Shown here: positions 1 to 12,155 of the stretch, piece after piece
Layout of the letters: every line of letters starts with the position of its first letter
Position numbering within the stretch: position 1 is the first letter of the stretch
NCBI GenBank assembly: GCA_032622095.1
Contig: CP136064.1
Coordinates: 129,319,605 to 129,383,604, forward strand
Length of the DNA: 64,000 nt
Direction: 5' to 3'
From: Siphonodentalium dalli
Lineage: Eukaryota > Mollusca > Scaphopoda > Gadilida > Siphonodentaliidae
Position numbers and translations under genes: made by a program
Notes under the pieces: generated by a model
Told to the model about the DNA's origin: nothing
What the model saw: only the letters and a program-made list of their open reading frames with translations
Databases searched by the model: none

Positions 1-3000
1 TTCCCAAATCTATTTTTAGAGTCGTATGCGTTTTCCTCTTTGCCGAGCTTTGCAGATGCGAACTATTCTTATTAAAAGCAATCAAAACAAGGTTACACGT
101 ATAATACACAGTGGAAATAATCTACAACAACTGTAATTCATGCAGGTATAATAGATAACTGCGCAATCGGTCATCCAAATTCATTTTTAGGGCTGTTGTA
201 TAGTTTGATCAACTTTCTCAGAAAAATAAAAACAGGCCGAAATCTCGTTTTGGTTTCGGTTTGATGGATGACTAAGTGAGTTCAAAATATCAACAAAAAA
301 AGATATTAGGGGTAATTATGCTATAATTATGTCAAATTATAATATATGCTAGCTTCTTAGTGTTGTTTTTCAACTGTCTGGGGTAATTTCTGTCAGAAAA
401 TCTCTGAAGTATGAATGTATGCCAGGCCAATTGTGTCAAAATGCACCAGTATCACAAAATATGATGCATCTGATATCTTAGGGAATGTTGGAAATAATAC
501 ATACAGTGTAATTATTTGCTTCAATGTGTTATAAAGTTTCAGTTTTGAATGAGGTATTGATGAAATAGGGGCAAAATAGACAGCCTCATACATCCATATC
601 ATCAAGCTCACTTCATTGCCAACTTGGCTTCCCATACCAAAAAATAGTCCCATAAAGCAAATGGCCACATATTTGTGTTCAACTGATGGAGGGTGCCTTG
701 AACTCAATGGAGTTGCAGCTAAAACAGTGAGTTATTTTATAAAATGATGGTCCCTCTCCTCATCCTGGAATCCTAATCTATAAGATGCCACAATAATTAT
801 GTTTGCTTGCTTTATTAGTTCTGACTTCTGGTGATTGGCATACTTTCGTTCACTTTCCAGTTAATTTTCTCAATGAAATATATCTTTTAAAAATATGGAT
901 GTGATGCCAAAAACAATTTCAATCATATTCCTATGTCATTGTGAAATTTCATTTAATTGGAGTTATAGTCTTGCAATGATTGGCATTCATCGGAGTGAGG
1001 GGTATAAAAGCTCATTCGGTCATCTTTGTCACGCTTAGGATATCCTTAAATATTGTGTCACAATAATCGCTTGTACCAAATATCAATAAGAAATTACAGA
1101 CAGTTTTGAGAAAATCCTTTTCGAAAAAGACCAGGAAATGTTGACAAAACGTCGGTTGGCCCTTAACATCGGCTATTGTCACGTATTCGCCATATTACGA
1201 CCCGATTGGCTAAAATATACACGAGAGACATCTGGTGTTACACACATATAGTTTACTCATGTTGGAGCGTTTCAAAAAAACCTGTCTTCAATCAGTAATT
1301 GTAATGTTCTAAATATAGTAATATTTCTGTCCTCGCCCTTATAAAAAACACACTGTGAGAAACCATGGCAAATACACCGTGGTATTTACCGTGGTGATTG
1401 GAACAGGTAATTCTGGTAAAATTTGTCTATAGAATCGTCAACATATTATACGCACATATGTAGACCCACCCATGTATTTTTACTCCAGTGAAATGGAACC
1501 ATCCATGTATTTCACCAAGGTATTTTAACGGGATGTAAGTGTGTATGTGGTGGTTCTACCAGGGTAATTTACCTCGATATTAAGGTAATTTACCACGGTA
1601 GTACCGGGTTGCAGTTTTAGAAACCTTAAAATTTGAGACAACGTATTTGAGGTCATATGAATGGCACATGTAATTACATAAGGTGTAAAACTTCTGGACT
1701 TAGCTGACCTATTTATAAGAATATTATTTCCCCATTTTGTTAACTTTTGAGTATGACACCGGGTACAATCGTTTTCCATTGATTAACTAACAAAATATGA
1801 TTTTATTCTCATAATAAGAGACAGAAAACATATTAGCTGTGTGTTGTGTTATTTTGAAATAGAGTTATCGCTGATGCCCGTGTAAAATACTCTGATAAAA
1901 AGCCATGTAAAACCCACGTAAAAAGGAAATACTCTTGTAAATTCCAAGTAATGGCATTGTGTACCCCACTTATATTATACTCTGGTAAATCCTGGTGTAT
2001 TACAATTACATACAAAACATTAACTAACACGGGAGGGTACAAGCAATTTAGAGATTTATTGGACTCCACCTTGCAGTGTTGTTTCCATTTTGAACTTAAC
2101 TATACAAAAACAATAAACACAACCCAACCTACCTAAATTCGTGTCCATGCATGGTTAAAATACGTTTTGTATGATCAGAGTATAGAATTAAATCAAGTCT
2201 GAATCGCTCCATAGACAACATACAAGAATTTAGTCTCGAAATTAGACTAAGCTTCATACTACCATTCCCCTTGTATTACTTGTATAGTATTGTATGATAG
2301 CGAATTTCTCGCGTTCTGATGGGCTGCATACTTCTATACTATATTACGATATTATATCGCACGTGACTTTCTCGCATTCTGATTGGCTGCACACTGCTAT
2401 AATATATAAGATAGTATCCCAGTAGGATTCCTACATGCCTACTATTCTTTTTCTATTTATAGTAACAAACTCATTTCGCGAAATGGACCTATCCGTACGT
2501 ACCGCCCACCAATAGGCTACATGGTTACTGTTACTAAGCACCACAAGCCATCTCAATGTCGCTACATATTCATTACTAAAATGGCTTCCGATGAGAACGG
2601 ACTGTGTTGTTAAACGCCATGTAACATGATAATTTAGCTTCTTTCTGAGTTTCACGATTTTCAAGATGCCTATGTGTGTATATATGCATCTTATAAAAGT
2701 GACTATCGTTAGATATAAACAAAAATAGAACCAGATTTAAACAAAAAAAACAGGTGTGATTGTTATGCCTTTTCCGATAACCAACAAAGATCGATGTTTA
2801 CGTTGTATCTAAACTTTGTAAATGAAGCCATTATATAACTTCAATATCAAATAGCAAATTTAATATCGAAGCAATGCTAATAGTTCACACCTTGATGAAA
2901 TAAACCAAACGGATGTGTACATGTGGTAATTAATCTATAATCCCTCTTTTGTCGAAATAAATATAACGATATCAGTTCCCATACCTCGAGCCCCGGTGAG

Positions 3001-3101
3001 ATGTTCCCACTTATCCGGCAGGTATTGTTTTGAATATAACTTATTTTTTATACTTGTTGATATATTTGACATATCGTACAGTTAACAAAGTGCGTTCTCA
3101 T
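1..3101. other. AT-rich non-coding stretch
   Basis: No reading frame here resembles a known protein on either strand. Between about 1340 and 1990 there are many short degenerate repeats built on the word GGTAATTTACC and TGTAAA-type words, which look like an old non-autonomous repeat. The rest has no recognisable structure apart from the short duplication at 2297-2410, listed separately. Confidence 0.5.
2297..2410. repeat. Two-copy tandem repeat with a TTCTGATTGGCTGCA-type core
   Basis: Two units of about 60 bp (2297-2346 and 2360-2408) share the core TCTCGCRTTCTGATKGGCTGC followed by a similar AT-rich tail. The same core recurs near 34837-34858 (TCTCGCATTCTGATTGG) and inverted near 28466-28484. 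It is therefore a dispersed motif. The ATTGG part is an inverted CCAAT box, but no gene start lies nearby. Confidence 0.6.
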
Positions 3102-3452
3102 TTATGATATTTTGATAAGAATTGTTTTTTCAAAGATATACATACTAGATATTTCTTCCTGGTAGATAGCAGTGACTGGTCTGGATGTATGTCGAACTAA
3201 GGTTTTAAGCTCCGCGATGGTGGTTTCAGCAGCAACGTGGGCCTGGTCTGGGTCGTGGTTATGCTGGCTTTTGTAGGATGTGACGATGTCGTTCTTGGTA
3301 TTTACAGTAGCGCTGAAGGTCTTTGAACAGCATCGCCAATGTACACTGTCGTTTCTTCGAGACTTATCGCAGAACTTATAGTGGTTAAAGACGAGATATT
3401 TACCACCGCGATCATTAGGAACGAAATTAATATGTACTTGAGCGTTTGCCAT
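3102..3452 (-). CDS. FLYWCH-type zinc finger exon
   Basis: An ATG-initiated frame of 116 codons. Residues about 17-66 match the FLYWCH zinc-finger pattern: a conserved GGKYLVFNHYKF start, then WRCC, and a closing SQHNHDP with the zinc-ligand histidines. FLYWCH domains bind DNA or protein and are often found in MULE-type transposase genes and their domesticated relatives. The text after the domain, ending near TAIYQEEIS, is typical of the linker leading to a MULE catalytic domain. A GTATGT donor-like site follows that linker at about 3145, so the last residues of the open frame are probably intron. No catalytic domain was found in the 3 kb downstream. It may be a first coding exon of a longer gene or a 5' remnant of a transposon. 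The domain call is firm; gene status is uncertain. Confidence 0.75.
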   Translation of the reverse strand: MANAQVHINFVPNDRGGKYLVFNHYKFCDKSRRNDSVHWRCCSKTFSATVNTKNDIVTSYKSQHNHDPDQAHVAAETTIAELKTLVRHTSRPVTAIYQEEISSMYIFEKTILIKIS

Positions 3453-3485
3453 TTTGATATGATCTGTCTTATAAGTATGTGATTT

Positions 3486-3497
3486 GGGGGGGGGGGG
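3486..3497. repeat. Poly-G run (12 G)
   Basis: Homopolymer run. Similar G/C runs of 10-19 bases recur across the window (6301, 18681, 21229, 26403, 28621, 31087, 50586), several of them at the edge of a dispersed repeat. Confidence 0.9.
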
Positions 3498-3624
3498 CTA
3501 CCCCGGGATGGTCGAAAGGGCCGATAGACCCTTTCCTTCACCCCTCATTTTATTGCCTTTATTGGAATCATGAAAAAAAATGAAGATGAAGATGAAGATG
3601 AAGGAGACGGCGCTGGTTTCTGTC

Positions 3625-3802
3625 TTAATTGTCGTAGTTGGTATTATTTTTCCTGTTGTTCCATTTTTCAGCTTCTGACATCACTGCTTCTGCTCTCTTC
3701 TGCATATTTTGTAGATTTTCTTCATCTTCGGTAGGAGCAGGGGGTGGTGATTCCTGCTCCTCTTCCGCGATGCTGACGGGGGACACCGGAGGTGATCTGT
3801 CT
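3625..3802 (-). CDS. Terminal coding exon, acidic Pro/Glu-rich with coiled-coil tail, unidentified protein
   Basis: Read on the minus strand, a splice acceptor (branch-like GCTAAC about 18 nt before ATTACAG) opens a frame of 58 residues ending in TAA at 3627-3625. The frame enters with one nucleotide of a split codon. The peptide starts DRSPPVSPVSIAEEEQES, continues with a proline run and an acidic stretch, then a charged heptad-like helix (NLQNMQKRAEAVMSEAEKW) and an Asn-rich end. Codon composition and the SP-rich, acidic, helical order look like the C-terminus of a real protein rather than chance. I do not recognise the family. The upstream exons would lie at higher coordinates and were not found. 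It lies 170 bp upstream of the FLYWCH frame on the same strand, but the stop codon separates the two. Confidence 0.5.
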
Positions 3803-5029
3803 CTGTAATTTATATGTTAGCGTGAGAACGTGATTATCTCTGGAAATCACTCACTTGAGTTGTTTTCAGTGACAAGAGTTCATATCGTGATATACAGTCA
3901 TTGCCGGTAAGTTTGGGCTACACTTTGCTTAAAAAACACTGCTTGTGATAATGGGATCACTAGTCACGCATTGTAAAAACAGACTATAACCTGCCGGCTC
4001 GGATGCATTCACAGATCCCTGCCGGATAAGTGAGAATAAGCCGCCCCGGTGACATCAGACCGGATGCAAAGGATTATCAAATAATGGTCTTTTAAAATTC
4101 CACATCCTATTTTTCCGTCACTAAATTACATTAAAGAAAACGCCGACTATCATGGAGTCAGTTACATGTTGCCGTGATTGTGGTCGTTGGCATTGTTTAA
4201 TCCAGCGTAAACATATGTCTTAGTTACTTTTTTATTAAGGAAACGGAACTAAAACATGCGTATAAATATCGTTCGTCAACCGGACATGTCCCCCATGTAT
4301 ACATTTCAACACCATTGTAGCTTTCTAACACATATTTTGCTCTCGTGTTCGTAAATTTCCTATGGCTTACAATGGTTGTTAAGGAACCGCTTGTGGTGTC
4401 TTTCATTTCACCCAAACCTTGGGTGTTTATCTCACAGTTGTTTCTGAAATGATCTGTGTGTCGACTGAGAACACATGGAGGATTTGTGTAAATGTTAGCC
4501 CAAACTACATTTCGAAGTAACGACGGCTTTGTTGCTTATATCGAGGAATAATACCGCATCAGATGAATTCAGCCCAAATATATTACAGGTGTCGAGGGTC
4601 TAACTCTATACTGAGCAATAAAAAAGTAATATAATAAATATCGAGTATATTTAATTTAACGCCAATGGGTCGTTTATGTGCGTTTAAGAGTGTATTTATG
4701 CCTAAAGCAAAGTGAAATAACGATCTTAAAATGAATTGGCCGGTATATTTTATTAGTTATCAGGGTTACCAGGGTCGTAGTTGCATAAATTACAATATAT
4801 CTTATTTTTATGCTAAGATAATTGCGTGGTTATTTGTTATGGCTTGATCGGTATTGAGGTTAACACAAATCCCATATATGGAAATTCCAAATATGGAAAT
4901 TGACTTGCGCATGCGCAAAACAGATACAATGGTCTTACTAAAAACGAAGCAATAAACGATTGATAACAATAAAAACAATATTTCTGAATTTTATGTTAAG
5001 ATTATTGCTTGGTATTTGTTTCCAACCAG
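3803..5029. other. Non-coding stretch, no recognised gene
   Basis: AT-rich sequence without a recognisable protein. A duplicated segment (around 4800-4860 and 4985-5055, both containing TTATGYTAAGATNATTGC) shows a local tandem duplication of about 185 bp. Confidence 0.5.
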
Positions 5030-5095
5030 ATATCAGCTCTCGGTAATATTGATGGAATTTCGACCAGAGACATTTTCGACCCACCTACTCTCGAG
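5030..5095 (+). CDS. Possible 66-nt internal exon, unidentified
   Basis: A strong acceptor (TTTGTTTCCAACCAG) precedes 22 open codons reading ISALGNIDGISTRDIFDPPTLE, followed by GAG/GTATTA as a possible donor; both junctions are phase 0. The composition is protein-like. The segment is embedded in a locally duplicated region, no neighbouring exon was found and the family is unknown, so this may be chance. Confidence 0.22.
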
Positions 5096-5754
5096 GTATT
5101 AATCGCCTTGAGAAGCGAAGAAATATTGTCCAGTTCTACGTCTAAAATTCTAAATACGCGTCTTATTCTCACTTATACCATTTTACATCAGTTTTATTCT
5201 ATTTGTTGTTGATTATCTCATTACTTTGATCAAATTTGCGCTTGTGTTATTCTCACAAAAGGTAAATTTGATGCGTGTTTACATTTCACAATTTCGTATG
5301 CCGTGTACACGACATTACAGTAGGCCTAACACTAACAGTCTGCGACGGAATTCGACATGTCCGAGCCATTGATTCCTTAATTACGAGACTAATTAATCGA
5401 ATGAGGTCAAATTTTCGCATATGACATGACTCGTGTGTTATTCTGCACCATTCTGACGAGTGCCGACTTTCATTTCGCATTAGTTTCGTTTTTATCGAAA
5501 TATAACCGTTCTCTATGGAGATTCCCATGTAAATTTTTCAACCAAAAAAAATTGATTGTTTTGTCAATTTCAAGCTAGCATGGTGAGGGCATAATTTGGC
5601 CTATAGAGTGATGGTGGACGTTCCTTGAGTGTGCACAACAAATTTTGGTTCCAACGAAACAGGCTAAAATCCTGAAATTTGTCAACTTTACTTTGCGTGT
5701 GAAGAAAATATTCATTTAAACTTCCAAAATTGGTTGAAATATGCTCAACAACAT

Positions 5755-6230
5755 TCAGTTGAATGGTGACATTATTTATAGTCACCGACTAACTTCCACG
5801 ATGAATCAAATTTGTTTTTATTGGTGACAATTATGACGCGAGAGATAAAATGTTAATTTTCTGAAGAAAATGTCAAATTTTAGTTGATATTAATTAATTT
5901 ACTGATTAATATTTGTTCTGAAGGGTATCGGTGTTGGGCAAGGGGCAAGATTCTGGCCTGCGCCTTGGGGGGTGGAGGGCTGCTCAAATTTCAATTTATA
6001 TTGAAAAAATTGTCACGAATAATTTGTCGATCGATTAACATTTTTTCACATTTGCTTATTATCAATTCAGAAAGGGTATCGGGAGGGGGCAAAATTCTGG
6101 CCTGTGCCTTGAGGGGGGTGTGGAGTGCTACCCAAATTTCAATTATTGACAAAATATTTATAATCACCGACTAACTTACACGATGAAATTGATATGTTTT
6201 TATTGGTGACAATTATGTCGCCAAAGATTA
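5755..6230. repeat. Nested direct duplications
   Basis: The segment at 5768-5850 (TCACCGACTAACTT through TTTTTATTGGTGACAATTATG) recurs at 6160-6220. Between the copies, a ~145-bp unit containing AAGATTCTGGCCTG/AAAATTCTGGCCTG occurs twice (5925-6000 and 6070-6140). No coding potential is evident. Confidence 0.7.
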
Positions 6231-6300
6231 CTTTATACCTGTAGTCCCATCAATTACTATAGAATTCAGGCACTATCTCTAGAGATAATTCAGATCGTGA

Positions 6301-6316
6301 CCCCCCCCCCCCCCCC
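6301..6316. repeat. Poly-C run
   Basis: Sixteen consecutive C; a second C run lies near 6450. Confidence 0.9.
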
Positions 6317-6789
6317 ATTTTATAGCTTTGGTGCAACAGTACAGTACTACAGTTTTGATGCATTGTAGGTCAACATTGGTCGTTATCGCTCTGCTAATTA
6401 ATATCATTCCATCAGTATGAACTCCTAATTCCACATATAGCCCACCCTACCCCCCCCCCAATGTATCGGTACTTAGGCTTTAACATACCAAGTTACGCTG
6501 CATACAGTACACACCAGACATCGCGAAATGTAAATGCACTTCAAGTTTGCATTTTTTTAGAAAAACACAGGTGAAAACAGTTCAAAACACGGCTACATAG
6601 GAAATGTTTGCACAGGAATATATGTGAACTCGTATCTGTGAGGTGAACTTGTTCAAAAAGAAAGAAAGGTCCCAAATCAAGGTCCCTGTCCAAATCCTCA
6701 AATCCTCGAGGAGGAATATTCCACTCGCCTGGGCTCGTGGACTATTCTTCCTCTCTGACCAATATTTTGGAATTTTTGTATTTTTGGTA

Positions 6790-6965
6790 TTTGAAGCCTC
6801 GAACAAAGAAACCCGAAATGCAAATGAATTCCGTGTACCGAAATATAATAATGAGTCTCATCGCAAATCATTTGTCCTAATAACGGCAAGAAATTGGAAC
6901 ACACTTGATCGAAACTAGCAAAATACAGAAGATCCACGTGAATTTAAGCAATTGATAAACTCAAA
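6790..6965 (+). pseudogene. LINE reverse transcriptase C-terminal fragment
   Basis: The plus-strand frame reads FRVPKYNNESHRKSFVL, then ARNWNTL, then after a stop TEDPREFKQLI. This matches the conserved end of jockey/CR1/L2-type non-LTR reverse transcriptases, where an RxP motif, an R-x-W-N-x-L motif and a terminal FK helix follow one another. The frame is interrupted by a TAG at 6916-6918 between the W-N-x-L motif and the terminal helix, and nothing upstream is recognisable, so it is a short dead remnant. Microsatellite-like GTGCGTGCGT follows at 7010-7050, as is common near LINE 3' ends. Confidence 0.55.
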
Positions 6966-7057
6966 TATAATCACCTGCTGTCGTCAAAAGAATGCCGTAA
7001 ATTGTAAAATCGTGCGTGCGTTTTTGAGTGTGTGCGTGCGTGCGTGTGTTATATCAA

Positions 7058-7159
7058 GGTTATTGGACGAGCTACTGGACATTCGTAAACTAGATGGTCG
7101 AGGGCGTAATAGCACGAGACCATTTAGTTAACGAATGTCCAATAGCGAGTCCATTAACC
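7058..7159. repeat. Imperfect hairpin, 42-bp arms
   Basis: Left arm 7058-7099 (starting GGTTATTGGACGAGC) pairs with right arm 7118-7159 (ending GAGTCCATTAACC) with a few mismatches and an 18-nt loop. It looks like a miniature foldback element. Confidence 0.8.
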
Positions 7160-7422
7160 GACTTTAAACACAGTTTTATAACATACAAGGAGAAATGGCA
7201 TTGATACAGATAAAAAAAATCGATAAATATCCATAAATGAGACGTTTACGAATGTTTTTTTCTGGGGCAGACAGAAAAACACGTCACTTGACACGGCTCG
7301 TGTTAGTGGGTTTTTGTCGCGGTAACAATTGTCCAGTCATGAGTCATATACAGCTGTCCAGTAAATATTTGTTCGAAAATAGACTTCGATAGACACAGAA
7401 TTAATAAAATGGTTGTTTCCGC

Positions 7423-7449
7423 TATATATATATATATATATATATATAC
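7423..7449. repeat. (TA)n microsatellite
   Basis: Uninterrupted TA dinucleotides. Confidence 0.95.
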
Positions 7450-8639
7450 TGTTGACGGAATCATCTGTATTTTGGGCACGAATGCATTTTAGGGTAGTTT
7501 TGACTCGCGAATTATCAAAGTAATATAATTCGACACAGAAGAACAGTGACTGTATTATGATGACGTGTTATGTGATAGATCCAACTGGTATGCAAATTAA
7601 CATGCTGCTTATTTCTGCCAAGGAATTGTATTACGTGGAGTTTATAAGCGCTATGCAGATGTTTGTCATTACATGTACCCCGCGAGAATCGGTTCGAAAT
7701 CTGCACGTGTCTCGGCGCCCTTCCGGTCACAAATGTCAGGGTCGGCTCCAAACTTGAATTAAACAGCGACAAAGGTGAGTTAATGCAGAATATAACACAC
7801 AATGCATACTCCACAATGATTACTAGTATCGAATCAGTAGCTTTTATGGAGTATTATGCGATAAGATTTGTTTATTTTACTTGTTTAAAAAAGTCATTAT
7901 TTCCAAGTGCATTTTCAATGGAATATTCCACCAATTTCCACGAGTGATTAACCGCAATTCTGGAAGTTACGCTTGAGTATACTGTTGCTCAATGTTAGAT
8001 ACATACATTTCCTAGCTCCCAAACCACAAGCAAGTTTAGTATTATACTTGTATGCCACAAAAAATGAATCTTAAAATGACCCGAAAATGTCACGGTTCCC
8101 TTCCGGTCAACTGTAATTCATGACCCAGTTCCGAATCTGCACGTATTTAGTTTTCGCATTATAGTCGGATTCCTTATGTCGAAAAAAATGGTCGCGCGTT
8201 TTCGGAATGTTAAAAGCGATATGAGAACAGTTTCGATACCACCAGCAAGTTCGGTAAGTGGCTTTCTTTGTTCTTAGAAATCTAAAAACATGGAGAGATC
8301 TTGCCACAAATTACTTAATTTCAAATCTCAATGTGGAATTTTATCATAAAATCGTCAGATGAATTGTATTTATGACTGCATTTTCAATTTTCTTTACCAA
8401 ATATTGTATATTCTTAAAATCAGCTAGATCACATATAGACGAACATGAATAATCTACTAGGATGTCTTGATCATATACCACAAACAAAACTTCGATACAT
8501 CGATTTTTGGTGAAGATATCGCAGAAAAGCTAACCCTACCCCCCACCCTCGCTGATTTCACAAGTCAGATTCCTTTGGTAGAAAACAACGGTTGCGCAAT
8601 TTCGGATTGTCTAAAACGACATGCGAACGGGTTATTTAT
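7450..8639. other. No recognised gene
   Basis: Short open frames overlap on both strands, none with a recognisable domain. A degenerate motif pair (CCCTTCCGGTCA with nearby AATCTGCACGT) occurs near 7690-7735 and 8098-8145, suggesting an old duplication. Confidence 0.4.
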
Positions 8640-8935
8640 CAATAGCGTGTCTACTTTCAGAGTTTACCTGTGTCCAGTTGAAACTTTATTTTTAAAAAAA
8701 GTGTTTCTGGACTGTTTTAAGAATTTAAAGAGCGTTTGCTTATTATATATTAAATATTAATCATCATAACTAACCTTCTGGTGGATGTGCGAATTGAAAT
8801 TAACAAATTTATCAAATATGGCGGTATACTTTCAGAGTCTACTTGTTTCCAGTCTGACATTTTAGTGGAAACAAATTGTTTGGACGGTTTAAAAAATTTA
8901 AAGAGCGTTTACAGTTTATTAACTTAAACGATTAG
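8640..8935. repeat. Two diverged ~180-bp direct repeats
   Basis: Both units run from TACTTTCAGAGTYTAC to AATTTAAAGAGCGTTT and a TTTATTAA-like end (8650-8760 and 8827-8930). The TTTAAAGAGCGTTT end also occurs at the two outer edges of the inverted element at 56.8-58.5 kb. Confidence 0.65.
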
Positions 8936-9230
8936 CCTTTTCATGAATTGTGCGAGTTGATATTATGCACATATGTCAAGTATGACTCTGAAATGTATCT
9001 TTGAGAATGATGTCGTCAGATAAGTCTCCGCGGGTAGTGTACTACAGTTGGGAAGAAAACTAACGTTGGACCCTATAATGTTCACAGTGGTGGAACTTAA
9101 TGGCTATCATATATGCATGGCTCTTACATGTAATCTATCATAACTACATGTGATTTTACCAAATTAACTTGCAATATAGTCAGGCCACCAGATACAGTGG
9201 TTGATTAAAAATGTGGTTCATATCAATCAT

Positions 9231-9393
9231 TGGGGTGATAGGAAGACAGTGGGGTGATAGGAAGACAGTCAGTCATGACTATATCACCCCTAGCAATATA
9301 CATGTATAGTCTATCAATATTATATTTATTTGTAATTGTACTTTCCATGTGTGTATATTGTAAATAAAATTATCCTATCCTATCATATCATAT
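9231..9393 (+). repeat. Retroposon 3' tail ending in (TCCTA)n
   Basis: A short stem (GGGGTGATAGG pairing with CTATATCACCCC) is followed by about 80 bp of AT-rich sequence, GTAAATAAAATT and then TATCCTATCCTATC. A second copy of the same order lies at 10608-10725. A stem, an AATAAA and a simple-repeat tail are typical 3' ends of non-LTR retroposons or their SINEs; no coding part is attached. Confidence 0.55.
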
Positions 9394-9610
9394 ACATCAC
9401 AATCACGTGCTCCAGTGATAATGTCCACTATTCTGCAAATGTAATGTTTATCATGACTACAGTTTCAGAATGTCGTTGTAAAATTGATTGGTGTTGTTTT
9501 TTCATCAATTGACAAAATTAATGTTTATTGCCAGGACGAAGTACCGCATAATACGGAGTTTTGTGCTAACAATTATGCGAGTCATATTTATGTATGTGTC
9601 AGTCAAAACA

Positions 9611-10849
9611 TTTAGGACATGGGAATATTTTTTTTATTTCGTAGCCACGAAATACTAATTCGTTGCCACGAAATAACTAATTGTGATATACGATCGTCAG
9701 TCCCATTGTTGTAAAGGAAGCGGATAGAGATGATCTGGTTGTAGTTGTCCACCATCTTGGCATGATCCACGGCGATTTGAGATAAAGGGTGTTGCAGAGT
9801 GGCCCGTAAAACAAATTAAGTAATCACCATTTCACCAACCCGATCCAAAGTTGCCGCCTTCCTGGGGTGTGTCACATATGGCACCCACGACGTTCAGTAT
9901 ATCTTGGGGCCACCCTACAGCACCAATTCTACCACATCAAACGGTTAAGGGGCCGAGAAATTGTATAGGTGCCATATTTGAACCCATCTGGGGCGACCAT
10001 TTTGGTTCGGGGATGGTGAAAGCCGGTGAATATTTAGTTTGTCTCATCATGGGTCACCCTACAACACACTGTATTCTACCTAAAATGGTGGGGGCAGTTG
10101 CATGGTACCATATATGGACCCCAATGATCATTTATCATCTTCGCTCGAATGGGCTGAAGGTGTGAAAATTGAGCTTGCTTTGCGAGCCACCGTACAGCAC
10201 CCTTTATTTGATCTATATCGGTCAAGTGACCGAGAAATAATGTGTACCCTATTTGACCCCTTCTGAGCGGCGACCATTTTGGATCGGGTATGGTTGAAAG
10301 GGGTGACTATTTATAAGTTTGTTTTGGGCCCAACCTACAAAACCCCTTATTTGACTTAAATCGGCCAATAGATATGCCGAGTGAAATGTCATTCCCATTC
10401 GATCATTTGTGGTAAAAACTAATGAATATTCAGCTTTTCTTGGAGCCACCTGACCCGTGTTTCCCAGTTCTCTCTGGGCTAGTTTATATCGGACGTTCAT
10501 ATCCCCATAGAGCCCGGGTTCTACACCATAAGGGGTTCATAGTAGCTTAATTATCTGCGATCGTACTCATTGGTTCTAAAACATCATCAAGTGTAAACAT
10601 ACCGTAGCAGGGTGGCAGTAAGACAGTCTAGCCTGACTATGCCACCCCATCGAATATACAATACAATATTTGTCAAATGTATTACTATGTGTATATTGAA
10701 ATAAAATATCCTATCCTATCATACCGTAAAGGTATCTGGATATATGCAAAGGTCAATCAGTTATAATTCGCCACGAATTAGTATTTCGTGGCCACGAATT
10801 AGTATTTCGTGGCCACGAAATAAAAAAAAACAATTTTCCATGTCCTAAA
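9611..10849. mobile_element. 1.24-kb TIR element, non-autonomous
   Basis: The ends are inverted copies. The left end starts TTTAGGACATGG with TTTCGTRGCCACGAAATACT following. The right end is the reverse complement, finishing CCATGTCCTAAA at 10849. The inner part of each terminus consists of two or three copies of the self-complementary word TTTCGTGGCCACGAAA. The interior (9830-10500) holds diverged tandem units marked by GCGACCATTTTGG at 9994 and 10267, and a retroposon tail at 10608-10725. No transposase is visible. Terminal similarity is about 75 bp. Confidence 0.7.
10608..10725 (+). repeat. Second copy of the (TCCTA)n-tailed retroposon end
   Basis: The stem GGGTGGCAGTAAGACAG / CTATGCCACCCC, then CAATATTTGTCAAATG, AATAAAATATCCTATCCTATC. 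It matches the order seen at 9231-9393 and lies within the TIR element. Confidence 0.55.
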
Positions 10850-11559
10850 CCAGCCACCCTAGCTTATGGATCATTCTGTTTTTGTACTAACTTTGGAGAA
10901 ACCCGACCAGCATCAATGTAACAACTACAACAACTCATCTATGCCAATGATATGTTTATACATACATGTGGATAGGGTGGTATTGTTTCAAAATGTTAAA
11001 CAATGTTATCATGTCCATATGTATTGCTAAATATTGCTGGGCATATATAGATGGTTGATCTATAATTCCTGGTCGGGTTTATCAAAATTGGGAGTTTAAA
11101 TTTTGTTCATCTGATGATAAAGAAAATACTTTCTCCGTCCACTTGATACATCCCCCGGCATACATGTTTCACATACTAAATTAACACCTTAGTCAACATA
11201 ACAAATCACCCCATCAAATCCTTTGCCACAAGAATAAAAATAAATTCTCAGTATAAATAGGCAAGACATCTCTGGACACTTTCTAAGAGATATTTTATTT
11301 ATAAGAAGATATATGTGTGCATTGTGTGCTTGGTCTTATATATAGTACAACACAGTAAGATGCAACTGACACAGTGCAGGGACAATACTGTGTCGAAGAA
11401 CATAGCTGAGGGGATCCTTCCATCATCCTTCATAATGTATCATGACTCCATCTGTTGTGAATAAACCATCGACTAGGCTTAATGGATCGTTCTCCCCCAA
11501 TAATATACTTGGCTTTGAACCGATCAACATTTTGGGCCGTGGCATTTCCCCGTAAATTA

Positions 11560-12070
11560 GAGAGTGTCTATAGTCGGATGGTATTGGTTATGTTCAAATG
11601 GTGACACAGATATGAAACTGTAACTGTTAGTGCCCCATGGGCCATTGATCATTATAAGATCGAGAAACTTAGTCTAGGAAATTACCGGGAATTCACTAGA
11701 AATTGCAATTGTAGCTGACAGGGTCGTAATTTCAACGTTTGCGTTTCCGATGCAGTTAATACACAAAAATGTGAAATTTGAGATATACCTGGCCGTCAAA
11801 GTGTCTTATTTAAGGTTAGCAACGGTTGCTAATCAAATGTCACAATGGTGTACTAATCATTCATTGGTATTGCCTTAATTTAGTCAGTGTCTAATCACAT
11901 GGTGCTGGTTTTGTTCAAAGTTGGGCACATGTATGTCTAAAACTATATGCAGCCATGCTCTGCATAGGCCACTGACCATTATAAGATCGGGAGACTTTGC
12001 CACCTGTCCCGATAGCTCCTTAGTAACGGTTACTAAGCACCTACTGGGAATTTGCAGGAAATGCAACTAT
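11560..12070. repeat. Diverged ~320-bp direct duplication
   Basis: Two units share CATTATAAGATCGRGARACTT and flanking words (ATGGTNNTGGTTNTGTTCAAA upstream, TGCAATTGTAG/TGCAACTATGG downstream). Unit 1 is about 11570-11730 and unit 2 about 11890-12075. No coding potential is recognised. Confidence 0.6.
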
Positions 12071-12155
12071 GGTTGATATCTATTTTACTCAAGAAAAATA
12101 ATGAGATTCCTACATCATCGTTTCCACATAAAGTAATCTCAGTAAATCTCATTGT

